A stretch of 13,965 bases of DNA from Nitrososphaerota archaeon (GTDB lineage: Archaea > Thermoproteota > Nitrososphaeria > Nitrososphaerales > Nitrosopumilaceae). The position numbers and the translations under genes are program-made. Of this stretch, positions 5,772 through 12,877 are shown in pieces. Where the stretch lies: NCBI GenBank assembly GCA_022564385.1, contig JADFLN010000034.1:1-13965 (forward strand). Reading direction: 5' to 3'. Position 1 is the first letter of the stretch. Each line of letters opens with the position of its first letter. The notes below the pieces were generated by a model, which saw only the letters and a program-made list of their open reading frames with translations, searched no databases and was not told the origin of the DNA.

Positions 5772-7300
5772 GTTTAGGTTATGTTGTAGGGGAATCAAAA
5801 CCCACATTTGTAACGGCAATTACTTCTAGAGCACTGTCTGTAGGTGAATATATCAAAATAAAGTCAGATGAAGGGGAAATTCTTGGACTAGTTGAAAGAT
5901 CAGCTGTATCAAGTGCTGCTTTTATGGACGTCAGAAATTTTGATGAAGCAGTAGAAAGTACTGAAATTGCAGAACTCAACAAGAGAGACAAAACATTCAC
6001 GGCATATATTGGAATTTTAGGATTTTTAGAAAATTTGAGAAAAGGTCAGTCAGTTATACCCGCAATTCCACCAATTCCAGGTACAGAAATAACTCAACCA
6101 AGTAAACAAGATCTTGAAGAAATTTTTAGCCCAAAAAATGATGCATGGATAAAGATTGGAAGTCTTTTACGAAACAAAACAATTGATGTTAAAATAAATG
6201 TGGATAAGATTGTTTCAAGACATTTAGGAATTTTAGCAATGACTGGAATGGGAAAAAGTAATCTTGTCTCGCTAATTACAAAACAAATTTCAAAATTAAA
6301 AGGAACTGTGATAATTTTTGACTATCATAATGATTACACAGCTTTAAACATTCCACGCATCAATGTAATTGATGCAAAAATAAATCCTAGATTATTAGAT
6401 GCGGATCAACTAGCAGAAGTTTTAGAGATTAGAGATGGTGCAAATGTTCAACAGCGGGTTTTAAGAATGGCATTTACAAAACATGTCAAAGAATCAAAAG
6501 AATTTTGGAGTAAATTAGAAAATGAAGTTGAGTTTATTATAAATTCAGAAGATAAAAAGCTAAAAGAGATTAGAACATCAGCATATAGAGTTCAAGATAT
6601 TATAGAAGAAGCTCAAAGAAGATTTGAGGATATACTAGATCCAGATATTGGAGATCCAATCAGTTTCATCAAAGAGGGTCGTACAAATGTTCTTAACATA
6701 TCAGAGTTATCAGAAAAACAAGCCAACGTTGCAATTGCATTTTATTTGCAACAGTTACTTAAAGATAGAAAAGACGCAAGTATTGCAAGACACGGAAGAA
6801 CAAAAAGAAAAATAAATTATCAATTTAATTCACCTATGTTTGTAATTATAGAAGAAGCACATGTATTCATTCCAAAAGATCATGATACAAGTGCAAAATA
6901 CTGGGCTGCAAAAATTGCTAGGGAGGGAAGAAAATTTGGATTGGGTCTAGGAATTGTATCTCAGAGACCACGAAGCGTAGATCTAAATGTACTTAGCCAG
7001 ATGGGATCATTTGCCATTATGAAGATTATTCAGGAAGATGATCAGCGTCAAATAGCATCAGCAACAGAGTCCACCAGTCGTGGATTAATTTCTCAATTGA
7101 CCTCACTCAATGTAGGAGATGCAATTCTTGTTGGTCAATGGACAAATCTGCCATCAATGGTACATGTTGAAGAAGTAAAAGAGAAGATAATGGGTGCAGA
7201 TCAAAGTGCAGTAATTGCTTGGGCAAAAGCAGATAAAATGAAAGAAGTTGCAATAGAATCAACACAAGGACTTATTCAGAAAGATTTGTTATTAGACTAA
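5768..7300 (+). CDS. herA: HerA DNA translocase/helicase
   Basis: HerA is a hexameric FtsK/VirB4-like ATPase that moves along duplex DNA and drives NurA. The N-terminal ~110 residues form the HAS-barrel domain that docks NurA. The ATPase core has Walker A TGMGKSN at 159-165, IIFDYHNDY at 182-190 (the family's usual Asp-x-His-Gly-Glu-Tyr motif in variant form) and Walker B FVIIEEAH at 358-365. REGRKFGLGLGIVSQRP at 385-401 probably contributes the trans-acting arginine and sensor. The length of 510 residues is typical. TTG at 5768 is the start: TTGA overlaps the nurA TGA, with GAGGT six bases upstream. mre11 follows with no gap. The presence of mre11 and rad50 makes a chromosomal repair role far more likely than a HerA-type defence system. 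Confidence 0.95.
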   Translation: MSLGYVVGESKPTFVTAITSRALSVGEYIKIKSDEGEILGLVERSAVSSAAFMDVRNFDEAVESTEIAELNKRDKTFTAYIGILGFLENLRKGQSVIPAIPPIPGTEITQPSKQDLEEIFSPKNDAWIKIGSLLRNKTIDVKINVDKIVSRHLGILAMTGMGKSNLVSLITKQISKLKGTVIIFDYHNDYTALNIPRINVIDAKINPRLLDADQLAEVLEIRDGANVQQRVLRMAFTKHVKESKEFWSKLENEVEFIINSEDKKLKEIRTSAYRVQDIIEEAQRRFEDILDPDIGDPISFIKEGRTNVLNISELSEKQANVAIAFYLQQLLKDRKDASIARHGRTKRKINYQFNSPMFVIIEEAHVFIPKDHDTSAKYWAAKIAREGRKFGLGLGIVSQRPRSVDLNVLSQMGSFAIMKIIQEDDQRQIASATESTSRGLISQLTSLNVGDAILVGQWTNLPSMVHVEEVKEKIMGADQSAVIAWAKADKMKEVAIESTQGLIQKDLLLD

Positions 7301-8440
7301 ATGTTATTTTCTCACATTTCAGATACACATTTGGGATTAGTACAGTATGGTTTAGAGGAGCGAGCACAAGATGTGTATGATGCATTTAATCAAGCAATAG
7401 ATATATCAATTAATGATCATGTGAATTTTGTAATATTTGCTGGGGATATTTTTCATGAACCTAAGCCAAATGGAACAGCAATTAATCAAATGGCAAATGG
7501 ATTAATAAGATTAAAAGAAAACAGTATTGATTCATTTTTTATTTTAGGTGAACACGATATCAGTAGAATTAGAGCTACACCAATTCCATATGTATATCAT
7601 AATTTTGGATTTTCAAAATACATTGGTCAAGGAAATCCAATCGAATATAACGGAATACTTCTTACGGGATTTGATAAAATTAGAAAAGCAGAAATGCCAC
7701 AATATGAAGAAAAATTTGCAGAGATAGATAAACGTGCAGAAAATTATTCTGGACATAAAATTTTAGTGATGCATCAAGGAATTACAGAATTCAACAAGTT
7801 TGCTGCAGAGATACAGTCAACGGACTTGCCAAAAAATTTTACATATTATGCGATGGGTCATCTTCACGATAAAGATATCAAACAATTTAATCATCTAAAT
7901 GGGCCAATTGCATATCCGGGATCAACTGAATTAATAAGTGAAGGAATTAAAGAGGCAAAAAAGGGATTCTTTGAAGTAGATATTTCTGGGAAAGAGGCAA
8001 CCCCCAATTGGATTCAACTAAGCACAAGGCCTCAATTTTCATTTAAAACAGAATACAAAGAATTATCAAAAACAATTGATGAAATTTCTGAAAAAATAGT
8101 TAATTCTACAAAAAAACCGATTGTGGAAATAAAAATACAAGGTGAAAAGATAGAAACAGATCACATACAGACACAAATTGCAAGGCTAAATTCGTTAGTA
8201 CTCAAATGTTCTTGGGGGATTACCACAAAACAAGTTTCTGATTCATCGATATTCTTGGATAGACCAAATGTAATTGATGATGAAATGTTTAGATTATCAG
8301 TTGATGCCTTGGGTTCTGAAGAAGCTGCAAATTTTGCAATAAAGGAATTACTCCCAATTTTAGTATCTGGAGAAATCAAAGAGGCAGCTCAAATAGTTTT
8401 TGAGAAATTTGAAAAATTCAAAAAGGAGAAAAAACAATGA
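7301..8440 (+). CDS. mre11: Mre11 double-strand break repair nuclease
   Basis: Mre11 is the metal-dependent exo/endonuclease of the Mre11-Rad50 complex. The phosphodiesterase motifs are in order: SDTH with D8 and H10, AGDIFHE with D49, LGEHD with H85, LVMHQG with H158 and MGHLH with H187 and H189. Numbering through motif III coincides with what I recall for Pyrococcus furiosus Mre11. One key change stands out: residue 84 is Glu (codon 7550-7552 GAA) where the family has an Asn that bridges both metals. The remaining ~150 residues include the capping domain, and the extreme C-terminus is a lysine-rich helix, probably the Rad50-binding helix. The ATG directly abuts the herA stop, and the TGA overlaps the rad50 ATG. 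At 379 residues it is compact but complete. Confidence 0.95.
   Translation: MLFSHISDTHLGLVQYGLEERAQDVYDAFNQAIDISINDHVNFVIFAGDIFHEPKPNGTAINQMANGLIRLKENSIDSFFILGEHDISRIRATPIPYVYHNFGFSKYIGQGNPIEYNGILLTGFDKIRKAEMPQYEEKFAEIDKRAENYSGHKILVMHQGITEFNKFAAEIQSTDLPKNFTYYAMGHLHDKDIKQFNHLNGPIAYPGSTELISEGIKEAKKGFFEVDISGKEATPNWIQLSTRPQFSFKTEYKELSKTIDEISEKIVNSTKKPIVEIKIQGEKIETDHIQTQIARLNSLVLKCSWGITTKQVSDSSIFLDRPNVIDDEMFRLSVDALGSEEAANFAIKELLPILVSGEIKEAAQIVFEKFEKFKKEKKQ
8424..8428 (+). promoter_or_regulatory. Ribosome binding site of rad50
   Basis: AGGAG (within AAAGGAGAAA) lies eight bases before the rad50 ATG, inside the end of mre11. It is the clearest Shine-Dalgarno sequence in the window and fixes the start at 8437. 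Confidence 0.6.
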
Positions 8441-10515
8441 TTACATCAATAGAATTAGGAAATTTTTTAGCACATTCAGATACAAAATTAGAATTTGAAA
8501 ATGGAGTTACAGTTTTTGTAGGAGATAACGGTGCTGGGAAATCTAGCATAATTGATGCAATAACATTTGCGCTATTTGGAAAACATACAAGAAAATCAAA
8601 CAAAAGTTTGATTAAGCGTGGATCAAATGAAGGATTTACAAAAATAGGATTTTCTATTAATGATAAACAATACGAGGCAGTAAGAAAGATAGATAGTAAA
8701 GGAAATCTTTCTGCAAAATTTTCTGAGATAATTGGAAATGATCGAATTGAACTTGCAGCAGGTGAAAGAAAACAATTTGGTGAATCAATGACTCATGAAA
8801 TTGAAAAAACTATTGGTCTTGATTTTGAAAAATTAAAAATAGCGTCAATTGTTCAACAAGGAGAATTAAATGCGATCATCAATGCAAAACCAAAAGAGTT
8901 CAAAGAATTACTTAATGCAATTATAGGAATTGACAAACTTGATGTTGCATCAGAATCAATGAAAATGGTAAATAAGGCATTTCGTGAAAAAATAAAAGAG
9001 AAAATTGGATTTGATGATACAGATATTGAAAAGTTATTACGAGATTTAGAAATATATCAAAATGAAACTAAAGAAGCAAAACCTGAAAAAAATCATTTAG
9101 AGTCAAAGCAAGAAAAATTACAAAATGAAGTTGATGAACTAAGGAAAAAAATCGAGGTAGAAACACCAAAAATAGATAAAGTCAATCAATTGGAATTAAG
9201 AAAAAAAGAGCTTTTAGCATATGTAAAAGAAGCAATTCATGAAATTCAGCACGAAATTAATGAAAATGAGAGTAAAATACATGATTGTGAAGGTTGTTTT
9301 GAACATGTCAACCTGAAGGAAGATTTAGAGTCAAAAATTCAAAAAGTGGATCAAGCAATAAATGACACTTTAAAGAAAATTCAAGAACTAACAAACCAAA
9401 CTGTATCCTTAAAAGAAAAACAATTGTTAGCATCAAAACTCCAGCTAAAAGATAACAAATGCCCAGTATGTGATTCACATGTTGAAAAACTAAACCCACT
9501 TTTCCAAGAAGAACACATCAAACAAGAGATAATGTCATTAAAAGAAAAAACTATTTCAAAAGAAAAAGAAAGAGACGTATATAATCAAAAAAGAAAAGAA
9601 TTTTCAGATAAATTACAAAATTCAAGAGATGCAGAAGCAACACTCAGAGCTCATTCTATTAAAAACAAAGAGGATTTGAAGAAAATCCAAGAAGATGTAG
9701 AAACAAAGAAACAAAACATACAGAAAATTCCGTTAGATGTTAATGGAAATTTATTAGAAATATCACAAATAGATTCTCATGCAAGAACAATTTTTGAAAA
9801 TATTTTAAAATTAGAAATTGAGACTAGTGGTTTTAATGAACAAGAATTTTCAAATCTTAAAAAAGTGGTAAATGAGAAACAGGCAAATATTTCTCAATTA
9901 GATCAACAAATTGGTGCAATTTCAGAAAAAATTTCTAAAGGAGAAAAACAAATAAATATAATTCAAAGTGCAATTTCAGAACTAAAGATTGTAAAAGAAT
10001 ACATAACAAGTCTTGATGAGATTCAAACAAATATTTTTAGTCGAGATGGGCCAGTTGCAACAAGTCTAAGATCATGGGCATTAAATACAATATCTTCCAA
10101 AGCTTCAGAATATCTTTCACTACTCAATACAAAAATTCAGAGAATTTTATTATCAGAAAAAATTAGAGATGTTACCATTACGTGTTATTCAAAAAATGAA
10201 GTATTAGAATTAGAGTCTCTTAGTGGAGGAGAGAAAGTGAGTGTTGCACTAGCTCTACGACTAGGCATGGCAAATCTTTTAGGAACATCAAATCTCAATC
10301 TCATGATACTTGATGAACCTACAACTCACCTTGATGCAGAAAGAAAAAAATCACTAGTAGGAGTATTATCTCAGTTATCAAAAATTTCAAATTCAGAAAC
10401 ACCAATGCAATTTCTAATAATTACACATGATGCAGAAATATTTGAGGATTCAACTGTAGAAAGAATTTACAGATTTGAATCATCTGAACAAGGAAGTAAA
10501 GTTACTACACTTTAA
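8437..10515 (+). CDS. rad50: Rad50 ATPase (SMC-like), short form
   Basis: Rad50 binds ATP and DNA ends, dimerises through its heads and zinc hook, and controls Mre11. The head contains Walker A GDNGAGKSS at 29-37, the Q-loop around 140-141, the ABC signature LSGGEK at 595-600, Walker B LMILDEPT at 622-629 and the H-loop His at 664. Two coiled-coil arms of roughly 190 residues each flank the hook CPVC at 342-345. At 692 residues it is clearly shorter than most archaeal Rad50 proteins of about 850-900, the loss being in the coiled coils. A second CxxC, CEGC at 284-287, sits on the N-terminal arm. The ATG overlaps the mre11 stop (ATGA), with AGGAG eight bases upstream. Its stop shares TTAA with that of the convergent cupredoxin gene. 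Confidence 0.96.
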   Translation: MITSIELGNFLAHSDTKLEFENGVTVFVGDNGAGKSSIIDAITFALFGKHTRKSNKSLIKRGSNEGFTKIGFSINDKQYEAVRKIDSKGNLSAKFSEIIGNDRIELAAGERKQFGESMTHEIEKTIGLDFEKLKIASIVQQGELNAIINAKPKEFKELLNAIIGIDKLDVASESMKMVNKAFREKIKEKIGFDDTDIEKLLRDLEIYQNETKEAKPEKNHLESKQEKLQNEVDELRKKIEVETPKIDKVNQLELRKKELLAYVKEAIHEIQHEINENESKIHDCEGCFEHVNLKEDLESKIQKVDQAINDTLKKIQELTNQTVSLKEKQLLASKLQLKDNKCPVCDSHVEKLNPLFQEEHIKQEIMSLKEKTISKEKERDVYNQKRKEFSDKLQNSRDAEATLRAHSIKNKEDLKKIQEDVETKKQNIQKIPLDVNGNLLEISQIDSHARTIFENILKLEIETSGFNEQEFSNLKKVVNEKQANISQLDQQIGAISEKISKGEKQINIIQSAISELKIVKEYITSLDEIQTNIFSRDGPVATSLRSWALNTISSKASEYLSLLNTKIQRILLSEKIRDVTITCYSKNEVLELESLSGGEKVSVALALRLGMANLLGTSNLNLMILDEPTTHLDAERKKSLVGVLSQLSKISNSETPMQFLIITHDAEIFEDSTVERIYRFESSEQGSKVTTL

Positions 10516-11570
10516 CGAACATTAACAATTCCAGTCATCCAAGGATGAATAAAGCAGAAGTAATCAAAAGTTCCGGCATCACTAAATGTTATATCTAAAG
10601 TCTCACCAGACATAATTGGGTAATGAAACAATCCATTTGCCCCGTTACCCGGATTACCTGAAGTTACTGTATGTATAGTAATATCATCATTACTCCAAGT
10701 TACAGTTGTACCAACTGCCACAGAAACTTCATAAGGTGAATAACATTCACGAGTTTCTTCACATCCTAGAACTCCCACACCTTCAGGAATCAAAACCATA
10801 AGTGCCATTGGTAATGTTTCTATTTCCATCTCAGGTTCTACGTCGGATTTAGGCTCTACAACTACTGTTGGTTCTGAGACAACTACTGTTGGTTCTGAGA
10901 CAACTACTGTTGGTTCTGAGACAACTAGCATTTCTTCAACTTTATTGACAACAACTTCACCTGTCATCCAAGGATGAACCATACAAAAATAAGGATATTC
11001 TCCTGCTTCATCAAATGTAAATTCAAAAGTTTCACCAGACATGAATATACTTGAATCAAATATTTCTGAAGTTCCGTCTATTGAACCACTTGTTACAGTG
11101 TGAACTGCAGTATCAATGTTATTCCAAATTACGGTATCACCAACTCTTATTTGCAATGAATATGGAGCATAGCATTCGTTAGTTTCATCACATCCAGGAA
11201 CTCCTACACCTTCAGGAATTGAAACTGTGTAAATCTCTGGAGGTGCAAGTACTTTAGATGTAAGTGGAGATGATTCAGGCTCGGGTTGTGCAATGACACA
11301 TTCACCTTCATGATCTAATTTAACATTAGCAGCATCCAACATACACAAATTACCATAAGTTTCACCATCAGCACCACACATTGGATCCCATTGCATTGTA
11401 CAAACAGTTGGTTTTTCTTCAATAGGAATTATTATTGGTTCTATAATATCATCAGATATTACAGGAATTATTCTTGGTTTTATAATATCGTCAGGTGAAG
11501 TAACAATAAGCCCTAAAATTATTGCAGCAAGAACACCAACTATAGCTATAACACCATATGCAAAATTCAT
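10512..11570 (-). CDS. Membrane-anchored Kazal plus double plastocyanin-like copper protein
   Basis: With numbering from an upstream in-frame GTG at 11579, a transmembrane anchor spans about 6-27 and places the rest outside the cell. A Kazal-like module follows (C60, C68, C79, C94, with PMCGADGETYGNLC); it has four cysteines instead of six. Two cupredoxin domains, about 115-213 and 260-355, each keep type 1 copper ligands: H160, C199, H202, M205 and H303, C342, H345, M348. Each also has a GC-x4-EC pair likely to form a disulfide. Such blue-copper proteins are abundant in ammonia-oxidising archaea and are thought to carry electrons from ammonia oxidation. The ATG at 11570 is preferred because AGGTGG lies five bases before it, one base after the HEAT gene stop; the GTG would add three residues. 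Substrate or partner is unknown. Confidence 0.88.
   Translation of the reverse strand: MNFAYGVIAIVGVLAAIILGLIVTSPDDIIKPRIIPVISDDIIEPIIIPIEEKPTVCTMQWDPMCGADGETYGNLCMLDAANVKLDHEGECVIAQPEPESSPLTSKVLAPPEIYTVSIPEGVGVPGCDETNECYAPYSLQIRVGDTVIWNNIDTAVHTVTSGSIDGTSEIFDSSIFMSGETFEFTFDEAGEYPYFCMVHPWMTGEVVVNKVEEMLVVSEPTVVVSEPTVVVSEPTVVVEPKSDVEPEMEIETLPMALMVLIPEGVGVLGCEETRECYSPYEVSVAVGTTVTWSNDDITIHTVTSGNPGNGANGLFHYPIMSGETLDITFSDAGTFDYFCFIHPWMTGIVNVR
10858..10927. repeat. Three perfect 21-bp tandem repeats in the cupredoxin linker
   Basis: A 21-base unit (ACAACTACTGTTGGTTCTGA plus G) occurs three times without a mismatch from 10858 to 10920, followed by a seven-base partial copy. In the minus-strand protein it encodes three VVVSEPT units between the two copper domains. 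The identity at DNA level indicates recent slippage or expansion, and copy number may vary among strains. Confidence 0.9.
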
Positions 11571-11571
11571 C

Positions 11572-12060
11572 TCATCCACCTGTTAACTTTGCAAACTTTT
11601 CGTTCTTACTTAACTTTTCCATAAATTGAATATTAGACAAGGCAATAATTGCGGATTCAACGACTGATTTTTCAGGATCATTTAATGCCTTTTTCAGAGT
11701 TTCTTCTGCACCTTTTGAACCAACAACACCCAAGGCAATTGCAGCCTCATGTCGCACAAACATACTTGGATCATGAAGTGTTGCATCAGATAAAGGTGGT
11801 ATTGCACTAGAAGAACACAACTGGCCTAATGAGAACGCAGCTTCATGTCGTACCAATTCATTTTCGTCGTTTTTTAAAACTTTAGCAACATACGGAACTT
11901 TATCTTCTCCACCAAAATCAACCAAAATACAAGTAGCTCTTGTTCTAATTACATAATCAGGATATTCTAAAAGAGAAACAAAGTATGTCGTATCTTTTTG
12001 CTCATATTTTAACTCCATTTCAGCAAAAAGTGCTAATCGATCATCAGTTACTGTCTGCAA
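11572..12060 (-). CDS. HEAT-repeat protein resembling one lobe of deoxyhypusine hydroxylase
   Basis: The 162 residues form about four HEAT (PBS-lyase type) repeats with no signal peptide. Two repeats carry His-Glu pairs: LVRHEAAFSLGQL (H72-E73) and FVRHEAAIALGVVG (H104-E105), 32 residues apart. A repeat with Arg-Thr-Arg-Ala precedes them and one with DPEKSVVESAIIAL follows. From memory, each half of human deoxyhypusine hydroxylase has the same succession, with His-Glu pairs about 33 residues apart that bind its di-iron centre. A dimer of this protein could therefore supply four pairs; this is inference, and a generic HEAT scaffold is the alternative. TTG at 12060 is the start, since no ATG or GTG occurs before the upstream in-frame stop. 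It precedes the cupredoxin gene at one base and is probably co-transcribed. Confidence 0.82.
   Translation of the reverse strand: MQTVTDDRLALFAEMELKYEQKDTTYFVSLLEYPDYVIRTRATCILVDFGGEDKVPYVAKVLKNDENELVRHEAAFSLGQLCSSSAIPPLSDATLHDPSMFVRHEAAIALGVVGSKGAEETLKKALNDPEKSVVESAIIALSNIQFMEKLSKNEKFAKLTGG
11576..11581 (-). promoter_or_regulatory. Ribosome binding site deciding the cupredoxin start
   Basis: AGGTGG on the minus strand ends five bases before the ATG at 11570. A start at the in-frame GTG (11579) would lie within this sequence, so the ATG is favoured. It sits in the last codons of the HEAT gene. Confidence 0.5.
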
Positions 12061-12081
12061 TTTGTTTTGAGATTTTTTGTG

Positions 12082-12091
12082 TCCTATATTA
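12082..12091 (-). promoter_or_regulatory. Possible TATA box of the HEAT-cupredoxin pair
   Basis: On the minus strand this reads TAATATAGGA, centred about 27 bases before the TTG at 12060. It is the best TATA-like element in the 100-base divergent region on this strand. Confidence 0.35.
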
Positions 12092-12128
12092 GGTTACTTG
12101 AAAAAAGATCCAAAAATAATTGAGGTAT

Positions 12129-12137
12129 GTATTTAAT
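12129..12137 (+). promoter_or_regulatory. TATA box of the thioredoxin-fold gene
   Basis: GTATTTAAT is centred about 28 bases before the GTG at 12161. No Shine-Dalgarno sequence precedes that start, which agrees with leaderless translation. Confidence 0.4.
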
Positions 12138-12160
12138 GGAAAAAAATATGAGAATATTTT

Positions 12161-12826
12161 GTGAGTGCAGTAATAGGCAAAAAATCACCAAATTTTGGAG
12201 TTTCAGAGTGGATACAAGGTACCCCAACTAATTTTGACCAAGAAAAAGACCATGTTGTTTTAGTGGAAGTATTTCAAGTCAATTGTCCAGGTTGTTTTAT
12301 GAATGCAATTCCAGAAGCAATTAGCATCTATAACAAATACAAAGATGAAGGAGTTCGAGTTTTAGGCATTGCGACTGCTTTTGAAGATTTTGATAAAAAT
12401 ACATTAGAGAATTTAAAAATGCTTGCAGAAACAGGTGAAGTAGTAGGAGAAACAAAAAATGCACTTTCAATGTATGGAAAATTACAAGATGGAAACAAGT
12501 TGTCTTACAAAATTCCATTTCCATTAGGAATGGATAAACTAACAAAAACTTCAGGTGAAATTAGTCAAGAAATAATCATGCAGTTTGTCTATTCACAGAT
12601 TCCTGAATTTGATTCACAGTCAGAGGATTACAAAAACCAAACTATTCAGAGAGTAAAAGATCATATGAAATCAAAAGAATATTCAGCTGAAACATTTGAA
12701 AAATTTTCTCTAAAAGGTACACCGTCAACCATTTTAGTTGATAGAAAAGGAATTCTCAGAGATGTGTCATTTGGACAATCAGGACATGTTGAAACAATGA
12801 TTCAAAAATTAATCAGCGAAGATTAA
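12161..12826 (+). CDS. Cytosolic thioredoxin-fold redox protein (TlpA/AhpC-TSA-like)
   Basis: The 221-residue protein has the thioredoxin-like redoxin fold. The active site is NCPGC with C42 and C45 at the start of the first long helix, preceded by the strand VVLVEVFQV. The cis-proline is P188 in LKGTPSTILVDRKG, and a C-terminal helix closes the fold. Between the two lies an insertion of about 100 residues beyond a basic thioredoxin fold, rich in charged helix. There is no signal peptide or lipobox, so unlike typical TlpA it should be cytosolic. The GTG at 12161 is the only usable start, since a TGA lies four codons upstream in frame. A disulfide reductase or a peroxiredoxin-like role are both possible; the CxxC pair favours the former. 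It diverges from the HEAT-cupredoxin pair. Confidence 0.85.
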   Translation: MSAVIGKKSPNFGVSEWIQGTPTNFDQEKDHVVLVEVFQVNCPGCFMNAIPEAISIYNKYKDEGVRVLGIATAFEDFDKNTLENLKMLAETGEVVGETKNALSMYGKLQDGNKLSYKIPFPLGMDKLTKTSGEISQEIIMQFVYSQIPEFDSQSEDYKNQTIQRVKDHMKSKEYSAETFEKFSLKGTPSTILVDRKGILRDVSFGQSGHVETMIQKLISED

Positions 12827-12831
12827 ATCAA

Positions 12832-12841
12832 TTTAGCTAAA
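12832..12841. repeat. 10-bp palindrome after the thioredoxin-fold gene
   Basis: TTTAGCTAAA is a perfect palindrome five bases after the stop codon in the short convergent gap. No poly-T tract follows it on the plus strand, so it is not a convincing terminator. Confidence 0.3.
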
Positions 12842-12863
12842 CTATGATAACTGTAATAAGCTG

Positions 12864-12874
12864 AAAAACAAAAA
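12864..12874 (-). terminator. Poly-T terminator of the L15e-CFI-box pair
   Basis: The minus strand reads TTTTTGTTTTT beginning three bases after the CFI-box stop codon. Archaeal RNA polymerase terminates at such T-rich tracts without needing a hairpin, so this is a plausible 3' end for the minus-strand transcript. Confidence 0.45.
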
Positions 12875-12877
12875 GAT

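Noticed and set aside
8161..8379. Minus-strand open frame within mre11
   Set aside because: It is a shadow of the Mre11 C-terminal region with no domain or promoter of its own.
5768..10515. HerA-based anti-phage defence island
   Set aside because: The neighbours are NurA, Mre11 and Rad50, the standard archaeal end-resection set. No Sir2, DUF4297 or other effector is present.
10858..10927. Possible CRISPR-like array
   Set aside because: The 21-base units are directly adjacent with no spacers and encode an in-frame linker of the copper protein.
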